A stretch of DNA of 64,000 nt from Shimazuella alba (GCF_009831235.1 NZ_WUUL01000006.1:124001-188000); one strand, 5' to 3'; positions 1 through 11,300 are shown, numbered from the stretch's first letter. Notes: generated by a model not told the origin, from the letters alone. Program-made: numbers and translations.

Positions 1-483
1 TACATGCTCTTGAATAGCGAGCACATGATCCAAAAAAGTTTCCACTTCCTCTTTTCCATATGTTAGTTCATATTCGCGAATACGTTCTGCACTCGCAGAC
101 ATGCTCTCTACCATATCGCGGGATGTTTTGGAAAAACGAACATTGTTTTTGAAAAAATCACAGTGTGCTAACACATGAGCAACAATAAGTTTATTTTGAA
201 TAAGACTATTTCCTTTTAGTAAAAAAGCGTAACAGGGGTTTGAGTTGATCACTAGCTCATAAATTTTGCTCAAGTTGAAATCGTAGGATAACTTCATCTT
301 GTGAAAAGCTTTCCCAAAGCTCCAATGAGAAAAACGCGTTGGCATTCCATAAGCGCCAAATGTATAAATAATATCTGCCGGGCAAATTTCATAGCGCATG
401 GGATAAAAATCAAGACCAAAGTGAGTCGCAATCTCCGTTATTTCACCGATTGCGTGTTCCAAAGCTTTTTGCTCATCCAACAA
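1..483 (-). CDS. spoVR: Stage V sporulation protein R, N-terminal part (runs off window)
   Basis: The minus strand is open from a TTG start to the window edge (about 160 codons). The translation contains blocks typical of Spo[53 protein letters not shown] and [15 protein letters not shown]. SpoVR is a widely conserved protein of spore-forming Bacillota, linked to cortex formation during sporulation; its biochemistry is poorly defined. Two consecutive TTG codons (483-481 and 480-478) follow an AAGGGGTGAG ribosome site, so either could be the start. The C-terminal two thirds lie outside the window. The family match is strong; the start codon is uncertain by one residue. Confidence 0.93.
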   Translation of the reverse strand, partial: MLDEQKALEHAIGEITEIATHFGLDFYPMRYEICPADIIYTFGAYGMPTRFSHWSFGKAFHKMKLSYDFNLSKIYELVINSNPCYAFLLKGNSLIQNKLIVAHVLAHCDFFKNNVRFSKTSRDMVESMSASAERIREYELTYGKEEVETFLDHVLAIQEHV

Positions 484-628
484 GACTCACCCCTTCACTA
501 GTTATATTCTTCTTTTCCCTTCTCCTATCATGATTGAAACGTACATTGCCATTTTATGATTCATTTTTATAGCTGTAATCCAAGATGTATATACTAAAGC
601 AGATTTATCAAAAGGAGGAGAATAAGAG

Positions 629-1972
629 TTGGATTATACACTGTTACAAGATCACGTTCGTTTAAGCTTGAAAGACTCTTCTCACGATGTATACGACATA
701 CTCGCATCTCTTCAACCTTATGATATCTCCGAAGTGGTGAAAGGTTTAGAACATGAAGAACAGATAAAACTTCTTCCACTCATACCGATCCCTTTAGCAG
801 CTGAAACATTGGAGTATTTGGAACCAGAATTGCAATACCATATCTTGCAACATCTACCTATTTCATTTTCTACTCCGCTTTTTAAACAAATGTCTAGTGA
901 TACAGTCGTGGATATGCTGCTTGCTATTCATCCTCTTCAAGCGGAGCGCTTGTTAGATTTGCTGCCATTGGATTATCGAAAAAAAATCAACCAACTAATG
1001 ACCTATCCAGAAGATACTGCTGGAAGTTTGATGACAGTAGATTTTATTTCTGCAAGAACCTATTGGAGTTGTGAACAGACACTACAGCATATTCGAAAAG
1101 TTGGTCATGAGGCAGAGCTCGTTTCCTATATTTATGTGACAGATACCCGCGGAATTTTAGTAGGAGTGGTGTCCTTAAAAGAACTGATCTTCGCTTCTCC
1201 AGATACACACCTAGAAAATATCGTAACGGAAGAAATCGTCAGTGTTCCTGCCGAGATGGAACAAGAAGAGGCTGCCATTATTTTATCTCGGTATGATCTC
1301 ATTGCTCTGCCTGTCATTAATCACGAACGAAGATTAGTTGGGATTATCACAGTAGATGATGTTTTTGATGTCATCCAAGAGGAAGCTACAGAGGATTTTC
1401 AAAAATTAGGCGGTAGCCAACCATTAGAGGATGCTTATTTTAAAACAAGCAGTTTTCAACTCTTTGGAAAGCGAATCATCTGGCTACTCGTTTTATTTAT
1501 AGGTGGAGCGTATACATCTAATGTCCTGTCTCACTATCAAGATGCTGTCAACAAAGTAGTTGCATTATCTTTTTTCATTCCTTTGCTAATTGGTACTGGC
1601 GGCAATACTGGATCTCAAATTGTCAGCACGCTTGTACGTGCCTTAGGGGTTGGAGAAGTGGCTTTCAAAGATGTTTTTCGAGTTATTCGTAAAGAATTGC
1701 TAACAGGTCTGTTACTTGGTTTCTCGCTTGGAATTGTCGCCTATATTCGTGCTTTGCTTCTACATGTTGAATTGAATATTGGATATGTTGTTGCTCTGTC
1801 AGCATTAGTAATTGTGCTATGGGCTTCTCTTGTTGCGGCGTTTTTACCATTGCTGTTACACCGATTAAAGATAGATCCTGCTGTTGTTTCTGGTCCATTG
1901 ATCTCTACATTGGTGGATGGGACTGGGTTAATCATTTATTTCACCACCGCCCAACTGATTTTACATGTTTAA
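629..1972 (+). CDS. mgtE: Magnesium transporter MgtE
   Basis: A 447-residue protein of normal MgtE length. The N-terminal helical domain covers about residues 1-120, a pair of CBS domains about 125-255, and the C-terminal membrane domain about 275-447. The membrane domain carries the family signature PLLIGTGGNTGSQ, which lines the Mg2+ pore. MgtE is a homodimeric Mg2+ channel of the cytoplasmic membrane, gated by Mg2+ binding to its cytosolic domains. The start is a TTG after a strong AAAGGAGGAG ribosome site. The upstream gap to spoVR is about 145 bp and divergent, too short for an M-box Mg2+ riboswitch, and none was seen. Confidence 0.95.
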   Translation: MDYTLLQDHVRLSLKDSSHDVYDILASLQPYDISEVVKGLEHEEQIKLLPLIPIPLAAETLEYLEPELQYHILQHLPISFSTPLFKQMSSDTVVDMLLAIHPLQAERLLDLLPLDYRKKINQLMTYPEDTAGSLMTVDFISARTYWSCEQTLQHIRKVGHEAELVSYIYVTDTRGILVGVVSLKELIFASPDTHLENIVTEEIVSVPAEMEQEEAAIILSRYDLIALPVINHERRLVGIITVDDVFDVIQEEATEDFQKLGGSQPLEDAYFKTSSFQLFGKRIIWLLVLFIGGAYTSNVLSHYQDAVNKVVALSFFIPLLIGTGGNTGSQIVSTLVRALGVGEVAFKDVFRVIRKELLTGLLLGFSLGIVAYIRALLLHVELNIGYVVALSALVIVLWASLVAAFLPLLLHRLKIDPAVVSGPLISTLVDGTGLIIYFTTAQLILHV

Positions 1973-2063
1973 TTTTTACTTAAATCAAATAATAGTTACC
2001 AATTGTCTACACACCCTATATAATTGTAAATAAGGTCTAATCCCTACCCAAGATCGGAAAGAC

Positions 2064-3281
2064 ATGCTATCCAAAATCCAAAAGAGAAAGCTATTTCTTG
2101 CTGCTGGTGTCCTGTATGCTGCTGCTTCTATTGGACATGCAGTGATGCAACGGCGTTATGCACTTCACTCGAAGAACATGGAGACATCGTCTACGAGGAG
2201 AACTGATCTCCCAACGCTTGATGTCATCATTCCCGTACACAACGAAGTGCCAGAAAGGCTTTATGAAACCCTGCAGTCTATTGATGGACAATATCCATCG
2301 GACAAGCTGAATGTCTATCTGGTGGATGATGGCTCCAAAAACCGTCATCACCTTGATCCCATTTACGAAAAGTACAGGGGTCGTCCAGGTTGGCATATCC
2401 TGCTCCTCGAAGAAAATGTAGGAAAGAGACGAGCTCAGGATGCTGCCTTTCAGATTTCTAATGGGGAAATGTTCCTCACTGGAGATGGTGATTCTCCATT
2501 TCTTCCTGACTCGTTTCTCCCGATGGTTACGCGCATGCGAGAAGATGACCAAGTGGGCGCGGTTGCCGGAAAGGTAAGTGTCGCAAACAAAAACAAGAAT
2601 TGGCTGACACGACTGCTGGCAGAGCGCTATCGGCAGATGTTCGAGCTGGAGCGCGCAGCACAGGGAAAGTTTGGGGCTGTATGGACTTGCACTGGACCTA
2701 TCTCCCTATACCGCCGAAGTCTGCTTGATCCGCTCTGGTCTGACTATTTGAATCAGACGTACAAGGGGAGTCTGTGTCTTTCTGGCGACGATCTCCAGCT
2801 AACAAACCTTGTCATCGCAGCAGGGTTTCAGGCTGTCTACGAAAGCAAGGCGGAGGCAAGGACTTATGTCCCAGAAACACTCCGAGAATACTGGAGCCAG
2901 CAGACCCGCTGGAACCGAAGTATGTTCCGTGATCAATGTCCCACTATTCGGTCTTCCATTTACCGATCACGATGTTCTGGTAACTGGTTTCCCCTAGTGG
3001 ACACGTTGGTGCGAACCTACTTCCCCCTGCTGCTTGTCTTCCCTCCAGCGCTGTCTATCGTACACGCTCTCAAGCGAACGAGTGCACGCGATGGGATGAC
3101 AGTAATGCTCAGCATGCTTAGCGTTCGTGCAATAATCACCTACTGGAATTCTAAGCCGGAGTTGGTCAGCAGAGCTAGGTACACCGTTGTCTACGGGGCC
3201 ATCCATGTGTTCGCACTAGTTCCCGCTCGAATCCGGGCCTATCTGACCCGTGGAAATAGCAACTGGGTGACACGTCTCTAA
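2064..3281 (+). CDS. Membrane-associated processive glycosyltransferase family 2 (hyaluronan synthase/NodC-like)
   Basis: A 405-residue GT-A glycosyltransferase. An N-terminal hydrophobic segment (about 8-28) precedes the catalytic domain, which has DVIIPVHNE (~51), VDDGS (~90), a GDGDS nucleotide-sugar/metal site (~143, a variant of the usual DSD), SGDDLQLTN with the likely catalytic Asp (~245), and the processivity motif QQTRWNRS (~285). Hydrophobic stretches near 310-335 and 375-395 follow, and the end GNSNWVTR resembles hyaluronan synthase and NodC C-termini. It probably makes a beta-linked polysaccharide at the inner membrane face; the sugar is unknown. Its codon use is more GC-rich than its neighbours and it stands alone with its own hairpin terminator, which suggests acquisition. 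The ribosome site (GGAAAG) is weak. Confidence 0.85.
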   Translation: MLSKIQKRKLFLAAGVLYAAASIGHAVMQRRYALHSKNMETSSTRRTDLPTLDVIIPVHNEVPERLYETLQSIDGQYPSDKLNVYLVDDGSKNRHHLDPIYEKYRGRPGWHILLLEENVGKRRAQDAAFQISNGEMFLTGDGDSPFLPDSFLPMVTRMREDDQVGAVAGKVSVANKNKNWLTRLLAERYRQMFELERAAQGKFGAVWTCTGPISLYRRSLLDPLWSDYLNQTYKGSLCLSGDDLQLTNLVIAAGFQAVYESKAEARTYVPETLREYWSQQTRWNRSMFRDQCPTIRSSIYRSRCSGNWFPLVDTLVRTYFPLLLVFPPALSIVHALKRTSARDGMTVMLSMLSVRAIITYWNSKPELVSRARYTVVYGAIHVFALVPARIRAYLTRGNSNWVTRL

Positions 3282-3306
3282 CCCGATTGTGGGTAAAATT
3301 GAACAA

Positions 3307-3335
3307 ACGCCCCAAGCTGTCAAAGTTTGGGGCGT
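3307..3335 (+). terminator. Hairpin after the glycosyltransferase gene
   Basis: Arms ACGCCCCAA and TTGGGGCGT are perfectly complementary around an 11-nt loop, 25 bp past the stop codon. There is no clear T-run, so termination strength is uncertain. Confidence 0.6.
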
Positions 3336-3491
3336 CCGCATTTACATGAATAACCTATCAAATTTCCCACAACAGCACTTCATGTTTCCCCTTGAAATAT
3401 AAGGGTCCAACTGTCACTATTACCTATATCGTGTTTGTCTTACATTTTTAAATAACAGAAGTTCTTTTATGGAAAAGGATGAACAGTCGCA

Positions 3492-4178
3492 ATGAAAAGT
3501 TATCAAATATCATCACAAACGAAGAGGTATATGTTCATTTCTGTAGTCGTATTTTCCATTTTTGTCGTTACCTTTGCAGAACTGGTTGACGAATTGCTAG
3601 AAAAAGAAATCCATCATTTTGATCAAATCATCATTCAGTGGATACACTCCTTTAGACCTAACCTTACTCCTGCGATGAAATTTTTCACTTTTTTTGGTTC
3701 CATTGATGCTTTAAGTCTGTTCCTGTTTATTTCTTCCGTTCTGATGATCTGGAAGAGAAAACATTGGGAGGCGGTTTTTCTTATTGTCGGCATAGGAGCA
3801 GGAGGTATTTTTAATTTATTGCTCAAATGGATCTTCCAGCGCCAAAGACCCACCTTTCATCGTTTAATTGAGGAAACTGGATTTAGTTTCCCCAGTGGGC
3901 ATTCCATGGGATCATTTATTTTTTATGGCATGCTGTGTATGGTGGTAATTGTGTTCTTAGAATCCAAACCCGTAAAAGTAAGTATTATTCTCATAACCAT
4001 TTTTCTTATTTTCATGATTGGCTTTAGTAGAATATATCTGGGGGTTCATTTTCCTAGCGATGTTTTAGCTGGATACGCAGCCGGGGGAGCATGGTTAACC
4101 ATTTGTTTAATGGGACTGAGAATTATTTTGGAGACAAGAGGAAAAAATCGCAGCTATCATTTCTATTGGAAGAAGTAG
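3492..4178 (+). CDS. PAP2-family membrane phosphatase
   Basis: A 228-residue integral membrane protein with about six hydrophobic segments. The three phosphatase motifs of the PAP2 superfamily are present: KWIFQRQRP (C1, ~115), PSGHS (C2, ~134) and SRIYLGVHFPSD (C3, ~180), which supply the catalytic His and Asp. Family members remove phosphate from undecaprenyl pyrophosphate, phosphatidylglycerol phosphate or phosphatidic acid at the membrane. The substrate cannot be told from sequence; undecaprenyl pyrophosphate recycling (BcrC-like) is a reasonable guess. The ATG start lies downstream of AAAAGGATG. The gene stands alone, with no neighbour that hints at a pathway. Confidence 0.88.
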   Translation: MKSYQISSQTKRYMFISVVVFSIFVVTFAELVDELLEKEIHHFDQIIIQWIHSFRPNLTPAMKFFTFFGSIDALSLFLFISSVLMIWKRKHWEAVFLIVGIGAGGIFNLLLKWIFQRQRPTFHRLIEETGFSFPSGHSMGSFIFYGMLCMVVIVFLESKPVKVSIILITIFLIFMIGFSRIYLGVHFPSDVLAGYAAGGAWLTICLMGLRIILETRGKNRSYHFYWKK

Positions 4179-4482
4179 TAATAAGGTGTTTGTCTTATCC
4201 CCTTTTAGATACTAAATTTTAATAATTATATTATGAAAGGTTTGTGAATTAAATTTAAAAGCATACTAGACGTAATTACAGATGTAAGCCGTCTGATCTT
4301 TACATATTCTATTTCTTATAGTTATTCGATCAATTATATGACATAAAAAACCATTTTCGGAAAAATAGATGCATAATTTGGATTATTTCACTAGTTGAAA
4401 TATCTATTTTTTTTATTTAAAATATAAATACTAGCATACAAATTAAATTCTTAAAAATCAAATATCGATAAGAAGGATTGCG
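4179..4482. other. Intergenic stretch without a recognised gene
   Basis: About 300 bp of very AT-rich DNA between the PAP2 phosphatase and the DMT transporter. No ORF, hairpin terminator with a T-run or known riboswitch was recognised. It probably holds the promoter of the downstream two-gene operon; AT-rich -10-like hexamers are too many to choose one. Confidence 0.5.
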
Positions 4483-5415
4483 ATGAAAGCCATCAATACA
4501 GTTTTTTCAAAAAAATTATTAGGTACAGCGTTGTTATTAGGCTCCGTTATATTCACTGCTAGCAGCCAAGTTTATTATGGAAGTTTTATCCAAAATTTTA
4601 GTCCATATCTTTTTCTACTCATTAGCTTTTCGATTACCTTGCTTTTTTTTCATCTTATGGACAGGTTATCATTAAAAAAATCTATCTCCATCACGAGCAG
4701 TCCAACTGTCTGGAAAGATGTCTTGTTCATGAATATTGTCTCTGCAACCATATTCATCTGTTTTTATATCGCTTTAAAATATATAGAACCTGCGGTAGTA
4801 AGCTCACTTGAATGGGGAATTGGTCCAGTTGTCGCTTTAATGCTCGTTCGTTTGCAGAAGCCTGAAAACAAATTAGGAACGCTCAACTTACTAGCTAGTT
4901 GTGGCGTATTAATTGGAAGTATCTTTCTGGCTTGGGCTTCATTAAGTGGTGCATCTGGAATTCTAGGCACTTCCCGTTCTTATCTGTTTATTGGTTTGCT
5001 TTTTGCTGTTTTCACTGGCATTGGAAATGTGTTGATAACCTTTTATTCCAAAAAATTGAGCGAACAAGGATGGGGTACTGCAAAAATATTAGCTCATCGA
5101 TTCTATTTGGTCGTCCTCCTTTCTGGTCTAGTAGTTCTATACGAGAAATCATATTTGTTGATCAGTGTGACAGATATGATCGGAATTATTCTTATCACTA
5201 TAACAGGAACCATTCTCCCGTTGTACTTCATGCAGTCAAGTCTGAAATATACTAGTCCTTTCTCTTTTCTTATTATTAGTTCGTTAGTCCCTTGTTTCAC
5301 CTATTTGTTCCAATTATTCGATCCTAGAATCAACCTATCTTACTTTACATTAATTGGTGTAATCATTATCACGGTATTCGGATTTTTAGTTATCTTCAAA
5401 AAGGAAACTGAATAG
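4483..5415 (+). CDS. EamA/DMT-family transporter
   Basis: A 310-residue polytopic membrane protein with about ten hydrophobic segments, arranged as two EamA-like halves (about 15-150 and 165-305). The conserved helix around YIEPAVVSSLEWGIGPVVA is typical of DMT permeases. Members export amino acids, nucleosides or related small metabolites. The start follows AAGAAGGATTG. It lies 13 bp upstream of an ATP-grasp ligase gene on the same strand, with a shared terminator afterwards. The pair therefore looks like one transcription unit, and the natural inference is that the transporter exports (or imports) the product or substrate of the ligase. Confidence 0.85.
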   Translation: MKAINTVFSKKLLGTALLLGSVIFTASSQVYYGSFIQNFSPYLFLLISFSITLLFFHLMDRLSLKKSISITSSPTVWKDVLFMNIVSATIFICFYIALKYIEPAVVSSLEWGIGPVVALMLVRLQKPENKLGTLNLLASCGVLIGSIFLAWASLSGASGILGTSRSYLFIGLLFAVFTGIGNVLITFYSKKLSEQGWGTAKILAHRFYLVVLLSGLVVLYEKSYLLISVTDMIGIILITITGTILPLYFMQSSLKYTSPFSFLIISSLVPCFTYLFQLFDPRINLSYFTLIGVIIITVFGFLVIFKKETE

Positions 5416-5428
5416 GGGGAAAACAAGC

Positions 5429-6703
5429 ATGTCAAAAAAAGTTGCTGTTATCATTGATGCATTCTCAACTGGACACCAATTAGGATCTTACTTTAAAAAA
5501 CATAACTTTGATTTGATTCACATTGAATCAGCAAAAGGAATTCCAGCCTCCTTTAAAAAATACTATCGTTCAGAAGACTTTCAAATAGACATTCTCCATG
5601 AAGGAGATATCAAGCAAACGGCTGAAAAACTGAGAGCTTACCATCCACAATTTGTTATTGCTGGTGCTGAGACAGGGGTTGAATTAGCTGATTACCTATC
5701 CCTAGAACTAGGACTTGTCACTTGCAATTCAAAACAACTTATCGAAGCAAGAAGAGATAAATATTTAATGATTGAAACAATTGCTCAAGCTGGCCTTCCA
5801 ACAGCAAAGCAATTGAAAACGAATGAACTAGACGAATTATTAAGTTGGGTTAAAGAAACCAATGACTGGCCAATTGTCATGAAGCCAGTAAAAAGTGCTT
5901 CATCTGACCATGTTACTTTTTGCTACACAGTAGATGAGGTTGAACAGGCTTTTCAATCTATCTTTGGTACAACCAATATGTTTGGATTAGAAAATCAAGA
6001 AGTTTTAGCACAAACTTTTGTTACTGGACAACAATATATTGTCAATGCAATTAGCTTTGAGGGAGAACACTTCATCACAGATATTTGGGAAGAGAATTTT
6101 ATAGAATCTAGCGATAATAACGTGATGTATGACACATTTAACCTAGTAGAAAACCACGGAACCATCCAATCTGAATTAATCGAATATGTAAAGAAAGTTT
6201 TGACAGCTTTAGGTATTCAGCATGGTCCAAGTCACACGGAACTTCGTTACACCAAAAATGGCCCTGTAATCATTGAGACAGCTGCTCGTATGATGGGTGA
6301 ATCATTTGATGAGCAAGTTTATGATGAAACACTAAATTATAATTTACCTTCCATCACAGCCGAGTGCTATATAGATGGTAAAAGCCTCAAACAACGTTTT
6401 GCAAAAGGATATCAAAAAAAGCAACACTTAGTAGCAGTATTTATGATTTCACATCATGCTGGAATGATAGAGAGCACAAGCGGCCTTGAACACATACGTT
6501 CTTTACCAACATTTGCCCAGATCCGAACAAATGCAAAAGTAGGCTCTATATTAGAAAAAACAACAGCTGCTATGTCTCATACAGGAGTTATTTTATTGGC
6601 TGGAAAAGATAGAGAGCAAATAGATAAAGATACCTTAACGATTCGAAATTTAGAAAAAGACGGAAAACTGTTTACTCTCACAGAATCATCGATTCTCATT
6701 TAG
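5429..6703 (+). CDS. ATP-grasp carboxylate-amine ligase-like protein
   Basis: A 424-residue protein with the ATP-grasp fold. An N-terminal pre-ATP domain (about 1-105) precedes the ATP-binding region: the segment beginning RRDKYLMIETI (~108), the lysine-bearing strand WPIVMKPVKSASSDHV (~150), and the metal/ATP-binding end with HTELRYT and PVIIETAARMMGES (~270-290). Such enzymes activate a carboxylate as an acyl phosphate and join it to an amine or thiol; relatives include L-amino acid ligases (BacD-type) and carbamoyl-phosphate synthase-like proteins. Substrates cannot be named. GGGGG upstream of the ATG is a good ribosome site. The operon partner is a DMT exporter 13 bp upstream, a layout compatible with synthesis and export of a dipeptide-like metabolite. 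Confidence 0.85.
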   Translation: MSKKVAVIIDAFSTGHQLGSYFKKHNFDLIHIESAKGIPASFKKYYRSEDFQIDILHEGDIKQTAEKLRAYHPQFVIAGAETGVELADYLSLELGLVTCNSKQLIEARRDKYLMIETIAQAGLPTAKQLKTNELDELLSWVKETNDWPIVMKPVKSASSDHVTFCYTVDEVEQAFQSIFGTTNMFGLENQEVLAQTFVTGQQYIVNAISFEGEHFITDIWEENFIESSDNNVMYDTFNLVENHGTIQSELIEYVKKVLTALGIQHGPSHTELRYTKNGPVIIETAARMMGESFDEQVYDETLNYNLPSITAECYIDGKSLKQRFAKGYQKKQHLVAVFMISHHAGMIESTSGLEHIRSLPTFAQIRTNAKVGSILEKTTAAMSHTGVILLAGKDREQIDKDTLTIRNLEKDGKLFTLTESSILI

Positions 6704-6720
6704 ATTTATCGAACGCAAAA

Positions 6721-6755
6721 ACGCCCCAAATCTTTTGATTGGGGTATTTTTGTTT
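6721..6755 (+). terminator. Rho-independent terminator of the DMT/ATP-grasp operon
   Basis: The stem CGCCCCAAATC / GATTGGGGTA with a TTTT loop (one bulged base) is followed by TTTTTGTTT, directly after the ligase stop codon. Confidence 0.8.
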
Positions 6756-6853
6756 ATATAAAATCAATGTAACCGACTCTTTTCTATACAGAAGTCAGTT
6801 ACATTAAGTCTAAACGTACATTTTCAAAATGGGATTACTATAACCCTTATATA

Positions 6854-8308
6854 TTAAGGCAACTGAGAAGCTCCCATCAAATATTTATCACATTCTCGTG
6901 CTACTTCTCGTCCTTCATGTATCGCCCAAACGATTAAACTCTGTCCTCGTCGCATATCTCCAGCAGCAAACACTCCATCGATGTTGGTAGTGTAGTTCCC
7001 ATAATCCGCTTGTACTAGGCTGTTTTTGTTATCCAAACCTAACTGATCCAACAACTTCTCTTCTGCACCAGCGAAACCAATGGCCACAAAGATAAGGTCA
7101 GCTGGCCATACTTTTTCCGTACCCGCCATTTCCTGGACATACACTTGTCCACTACTCTTTTTGATCACACGAGCTTCGATCGTGTGTACTTCTGTGACTT
7201 GCCCATGCTGATCACTGACTATTTTTTTGGTAATCACAGAGTATTGACGTGGATCTGTTTTAAATTTTGCTGCAGCTTCTTCATAGGCGTAGTCTAATGT
7301 GAACACATAAGGAAACTCCGGCCAAGGGTTATCTTCCGCACGTTCTTGAGGAAGCTGCGGATGTTTTCCGAATTGCACTACGCTTTTACACTCTTGCCGC
7401 AATGCAGTCGCAATACAGTCTGCTCCTGTATCTCCCCCTCCAATTACGATAACATCTTTACCTTTGGCAGAAATCGATAGAGGCTCATTGGGATCTAACA
7501 TATGCTTTGTCGATTGGGTAAGATAATCCATTGCATAGTGAACACCTGAATAGGTTGATCCTTCTACATCCAATTTTCGTGGTTCTTGTGCTCCTGTGCA
7601 TAAAATTACAGCGTCATACTTGATTAGAAGTTGATCGAGTGTGATATCCTTACCTAGCTCTTTATTGGTAACGAATTGAACTCCTTCTTGAGTTAACAGA
7701 TCTACGCGACGCTTGATCACATGCTTTTCTAACTTCATATTTGGAATGCCGTACATGAGTAATCCACCGATTCGATCTGCTTTTTCCATTACGGTTACCA
7801 GATGTCCCGCTTTATTCAACTGATCAGCTGCTGCTAATCCAGCAGGACCAGAGCCAACTACCACAACACTTTTTCCCGTTCGTTGTTTAGGAGGCTGTGG
7901 AGTAATCCAACCTTCTTCAAAACCTTTGTCCACAATCGCTTGTTCGATACTTTTAATCGCTACTGCGGAATCATGCAACGCAACTGTACAAGAACCTTCA
8001 CAAGGTGCAGGGCATACCCGACCTGTGAATTCAGGAAAATTGTTGGTCATCATCAAACGATTGAGCGCTTCTCTCCAGTTCCCTTTTGCCACAAGTTCAT
8101 TCCATTCTGGGATTAAGTTGTAGAGAGGACAACCAAAACTCCCATTTACAAATGCACCTGTCGAACAAAATGGGGTACCACAATCCATACAGCGTGATCC
8201 TTGCTCCTCTAGCTTCCTTTCGGAGAAGGGGAGGTAGTATTCTCCCCAATTTTGTTGTCGCTTCAATGGATTTTTTGCCTTGGGAACTTCTCTTTTAATC
8301 GTTAACAT
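6854..8308 (-). CDS. gltD: Glutamate synthase (NADPH) small subunit
   Basis: A 484-residue flavoprotein of normal length for GltD. The N-terminal iron-sulfur region has [14 protein letters not shown] and CPAPCEGSC. The FAD-binding [13 protein letters not shown] lies near residue 152 and the NADPH-binding GGGDTGADC near 290. A second FAD contact, [14 protein letters not shown], is near 455. The subunit passes electrons from NADPH through FAD and 4Fe-4S clusters to GltB, which makes two glutamates from glutamine and 2-oxoglutarate. It starts 15 bp after gltB in the same operon, with a good AGGAGGGG ribosome site. Regulation is probably by the divergent GltC-like regulator. Confidence 0.96.
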   Translation of the reverse strand: MLTIKREVPKAKNPLKRQQNWGEYYLPFSERKLEEQGSRCMDCGTPFCSTGAFVNGSFGCPLYNLIPEWNELVAKGNWREALNRLMMTNNFPEFTGRVCPAPCEGSCTVALHDSAVAIKSIEQAIVDKGFEEGWITPQPPKQRTGKSVVVVGSGPAGLAAADQLNKAGHLVTVMEKADRIGGLLMYGIPNMKLEKHVIKRRVDLLTQEGVQFVTNKELGKDITLDQLLIKYDAVILCTGAQEPRKLDVEGSTYSGVHYAMDYLTQSTKHMLDPNEPLSISAKGKDVIVIGGGDTGADCIATALRQECKSVVQFGKHPQLPQERAEDNPWPEFPYVFTLDYAYEEAAAKFKTDPRQYSVITKKIVSDQHGQVTEVHTIEARVIKKSSGQVYVQEMAGTEKVWPADLIFVAIGFAGAEEKLLDQLGLDNKNSLVQADYGNYTTNIDGVFAAGDMRRGQSLIVWAIHEGREVARECDKYLMGASQLP

Positions 8309-8323
8309 ATTTCTCCCCTCCTC

Positions 8324-11300
8324 TTAGTTGAAAGATGATGCTTGCAGGATAAGCGATTCTTCGTGTGAGATCTCTTTTTGTTCCAAAATTTGTTTGTATT
8401 CCTTTGGAATAACACGGATGAGATTTTCTCTGCACTCATCCCAATTTTCTAACAAATACTTGGCACTTTTGCTGCCAGTAAACTGTATATGCTTTTGTAT
8501 CATCTGCTTTACCTGGTGTAACTCTTGATCACCAGAGACAGACTCCAATAAAACCATATCAAGATTACAATTCTGGCGAAATTCATCCTTACTTTCAGCA
8601 AAAGCATATGCAATCCCACCAGACATGCCCGCCGCAAAGTTCTTCCCAACAGAACCCAGGATCACAACTCGACCACCTGTCATATACTCACAACCATGAT
8701 CTCCGACACCTTCTACAACTGCGTGTACACCGCTGTTACGGACAGCAAAGCGCTCTCCTGCAATACCACTGATATATGCTTCACCAGAAGTAGCCCCATA
8801 AAATGCTGCATTACCAATAATCACATTCTCTTGGGAAGAAAAAGTAGCCTTTCGGGATGGATACACGATCACCTTTCCACCAGATAAGCCTTTTCCAGTG
8901 TAATCGTTGGCATCTCCTTCTAGTGACAATGTTATTCCTTTTGGGACAAATGATCCAAAACTAACACCAGCAGATCCATAGAAACGAAAACGGATCGTAT
9001 GATCTGGCAATCCATCTATGCCAAACTCTCTTGTCACTTCGCTGCCTATAATGGTACTAACAACACGATTGGTATTAGAAATTGGTAAAACAGCATGCAC
9101 TGCCTGCCCGTCTTGCAGAGCTCTTGTGCTCAAAGGCAGTAGCCTTTGTAAATCCATCGTCGTCTCTAGCTGATGATCTCTCCCTTTATTCGTATAGCTG
9201 CCGACTTTTGCATCTGTAGCTGGACGATATAACAAGGAAGATAAATCGAGATACTTTGCTTTCCAATGCTGTTGCTGGCGAATTCCGGCAGTCAAGATAT
9301 CCGTTCTTCCAACCATTTCTTGCAAAGAACGGAAGCCTAGTGATGCCATGATTTCTCGTACTTCTTGGGCAATAAATTGCATGAAATGTACAACATGATC
9401 AGGGTCTCCTGCAAAACGATCACGCAGTTTTGGATTTTGTGTTGCAACTCCTACAGGACAAGTGTCTAAGTGACATGCACGCATCATGATACAACCCAAT
9501 ACAACAAGCGGCGCTGTAGAAAATCCAAATTCTTCTGCTCCCAGCAGAGCTGCCACCACTACATCACGACCAGTCATCAGTTTCCCATCGGTCTCCAAGA
9601 TGACCTGATCTCGAAGATTATTTAATAATAGGGTTTGATGTGTTTCTGCAAGGCCAAGTTCCCAAGGTAATCCTGCGTGTTTCATACTTGTTTTGGGAGA
9701 TGCACCTGTACCCCCATCATGTCCACTGATCACAATGACATCTGCTAAAGCTTTTGCTACTCCAGCAGCGATGGTTCCTACTCCTGCCTTCGCTACCAAT
9801 TTGACACTGATGCGTGCATCGCGATTGGCATTTTTAAGGTCATAGATGAGCTCTGCCAAATCTTCGATCGAATAAATATCATGATGAGGAGGTGGTGAGA
9901 TTAAACCTACTCCTGGTGTAGAATTTCTCACTTTGGCTATCCATGGATTTACTTTCGATCCTGGTAATTGCCCGCCTTCCCCGGGCTTAGCACCTTGTGC
10001 CATTTTAATTTGTATCTCTTTGGCATGTACCAAATAATCACTCGTCACACCAAATCTGCCCGATGCTACTTGTTTGATGGCACTAGAGCGAGAGTCACCA
10101 TTCTCATCTGCTGTATGACGAGAAGGATTTTCTCCACCTTCACCACTATTGCTCTTTCCACCTAAACGATTCATCGCAATAGCTAATGTTTCGTGTGCCT
10201 CCTGACTGAGAGCACCTAATGACATGGCTCCTGTTTTAAAACGCTGAACAATCGATTCCACGGACTCTACTTCTTCCAATGGAACAGATGGTAGTGGTGA
10301 ATCAAAATCTAGGAGATGTCGTAAAAAGATTAACTGCTCCTTATTTGCCATCTCGGTATACTTTTTAAATAGAGAGTAGTCGTTTTTCCGACAAGCTTGC
10401 TGCAAGATGTGAATGGTTTGAGGCTCAAATGCATGAGCTTCACCTGTGCGCCTCCACTGGAAATCACTGCCGGGATCTAGGTCTCGTATCTGTAGGGCTA
10501 AAGATTTATATGCATTCGTATGTCGTAAAACCGTCTCTTTGGCGATAACATCAAGGGTTACTCCTCCGAGTTGCGAAGGCGTACGTGTAAAATATTTGTC
10601 CAGCACCCCTTCTTCAATTCCAATTGCCTCAAATATTTGCGCTCCCCGATAACTTTGTATCGTGGAAATTCCCATTTTGGACATGACTTTTACTATGCCC
10701 TCTGTTGCAGTTTGGATATATCGATCAACAGCTTCGCTCAACTCCATTTCTTGGAGCGATTGATCCCGAATCGCTTGATCCAAAGTAGCAAAAACAAGAT
10801 ATGGATTGATCGCGTCTACTCCATAACTGATCAACATCGATAATTGATGAACATCCCGTGGTTCTGCAGATTCTACAATAATACTCACTTGTGTCCTTGT
10901 CCCAGCTCGAACCAAATGATGATGCAGTCCAGCTGATGCCAGCAATGCTGGGATAGGTGCATATTGTTCGCTCATTTCACGATCGGAAAGAATCAGCAGT
11001 GTCTTACCTGCTTCAATCGCTTCATCTGCCTTCGCAAATAATTGATCCAGTGCTTCTTCTAGACTCATCTGTGCAACAGCAAACAGCATGGGGATAGTCT
11101 CCGTTTGAAATACGGAAAAAGTTTGATTGCGAATTTGCGTCATGTGCACATCAGAAAGAATTGGTGTTTGCAGACGAATTCGTTGACAATCTCGAGAATC
11201 GGGTTCCATCAAATTGCCTTCTGCTCCAAGTAACGAAATCGTAGAAGTCACCGATGCTTCTCGTATTGCATCAATAGGAGGATTGGTCACTTGTGCAAAA

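Noticed and set aside
484-628. M-box Mg2+ riboswitch before mgtE
   Set aside because: Too short and without the expected paired elements.
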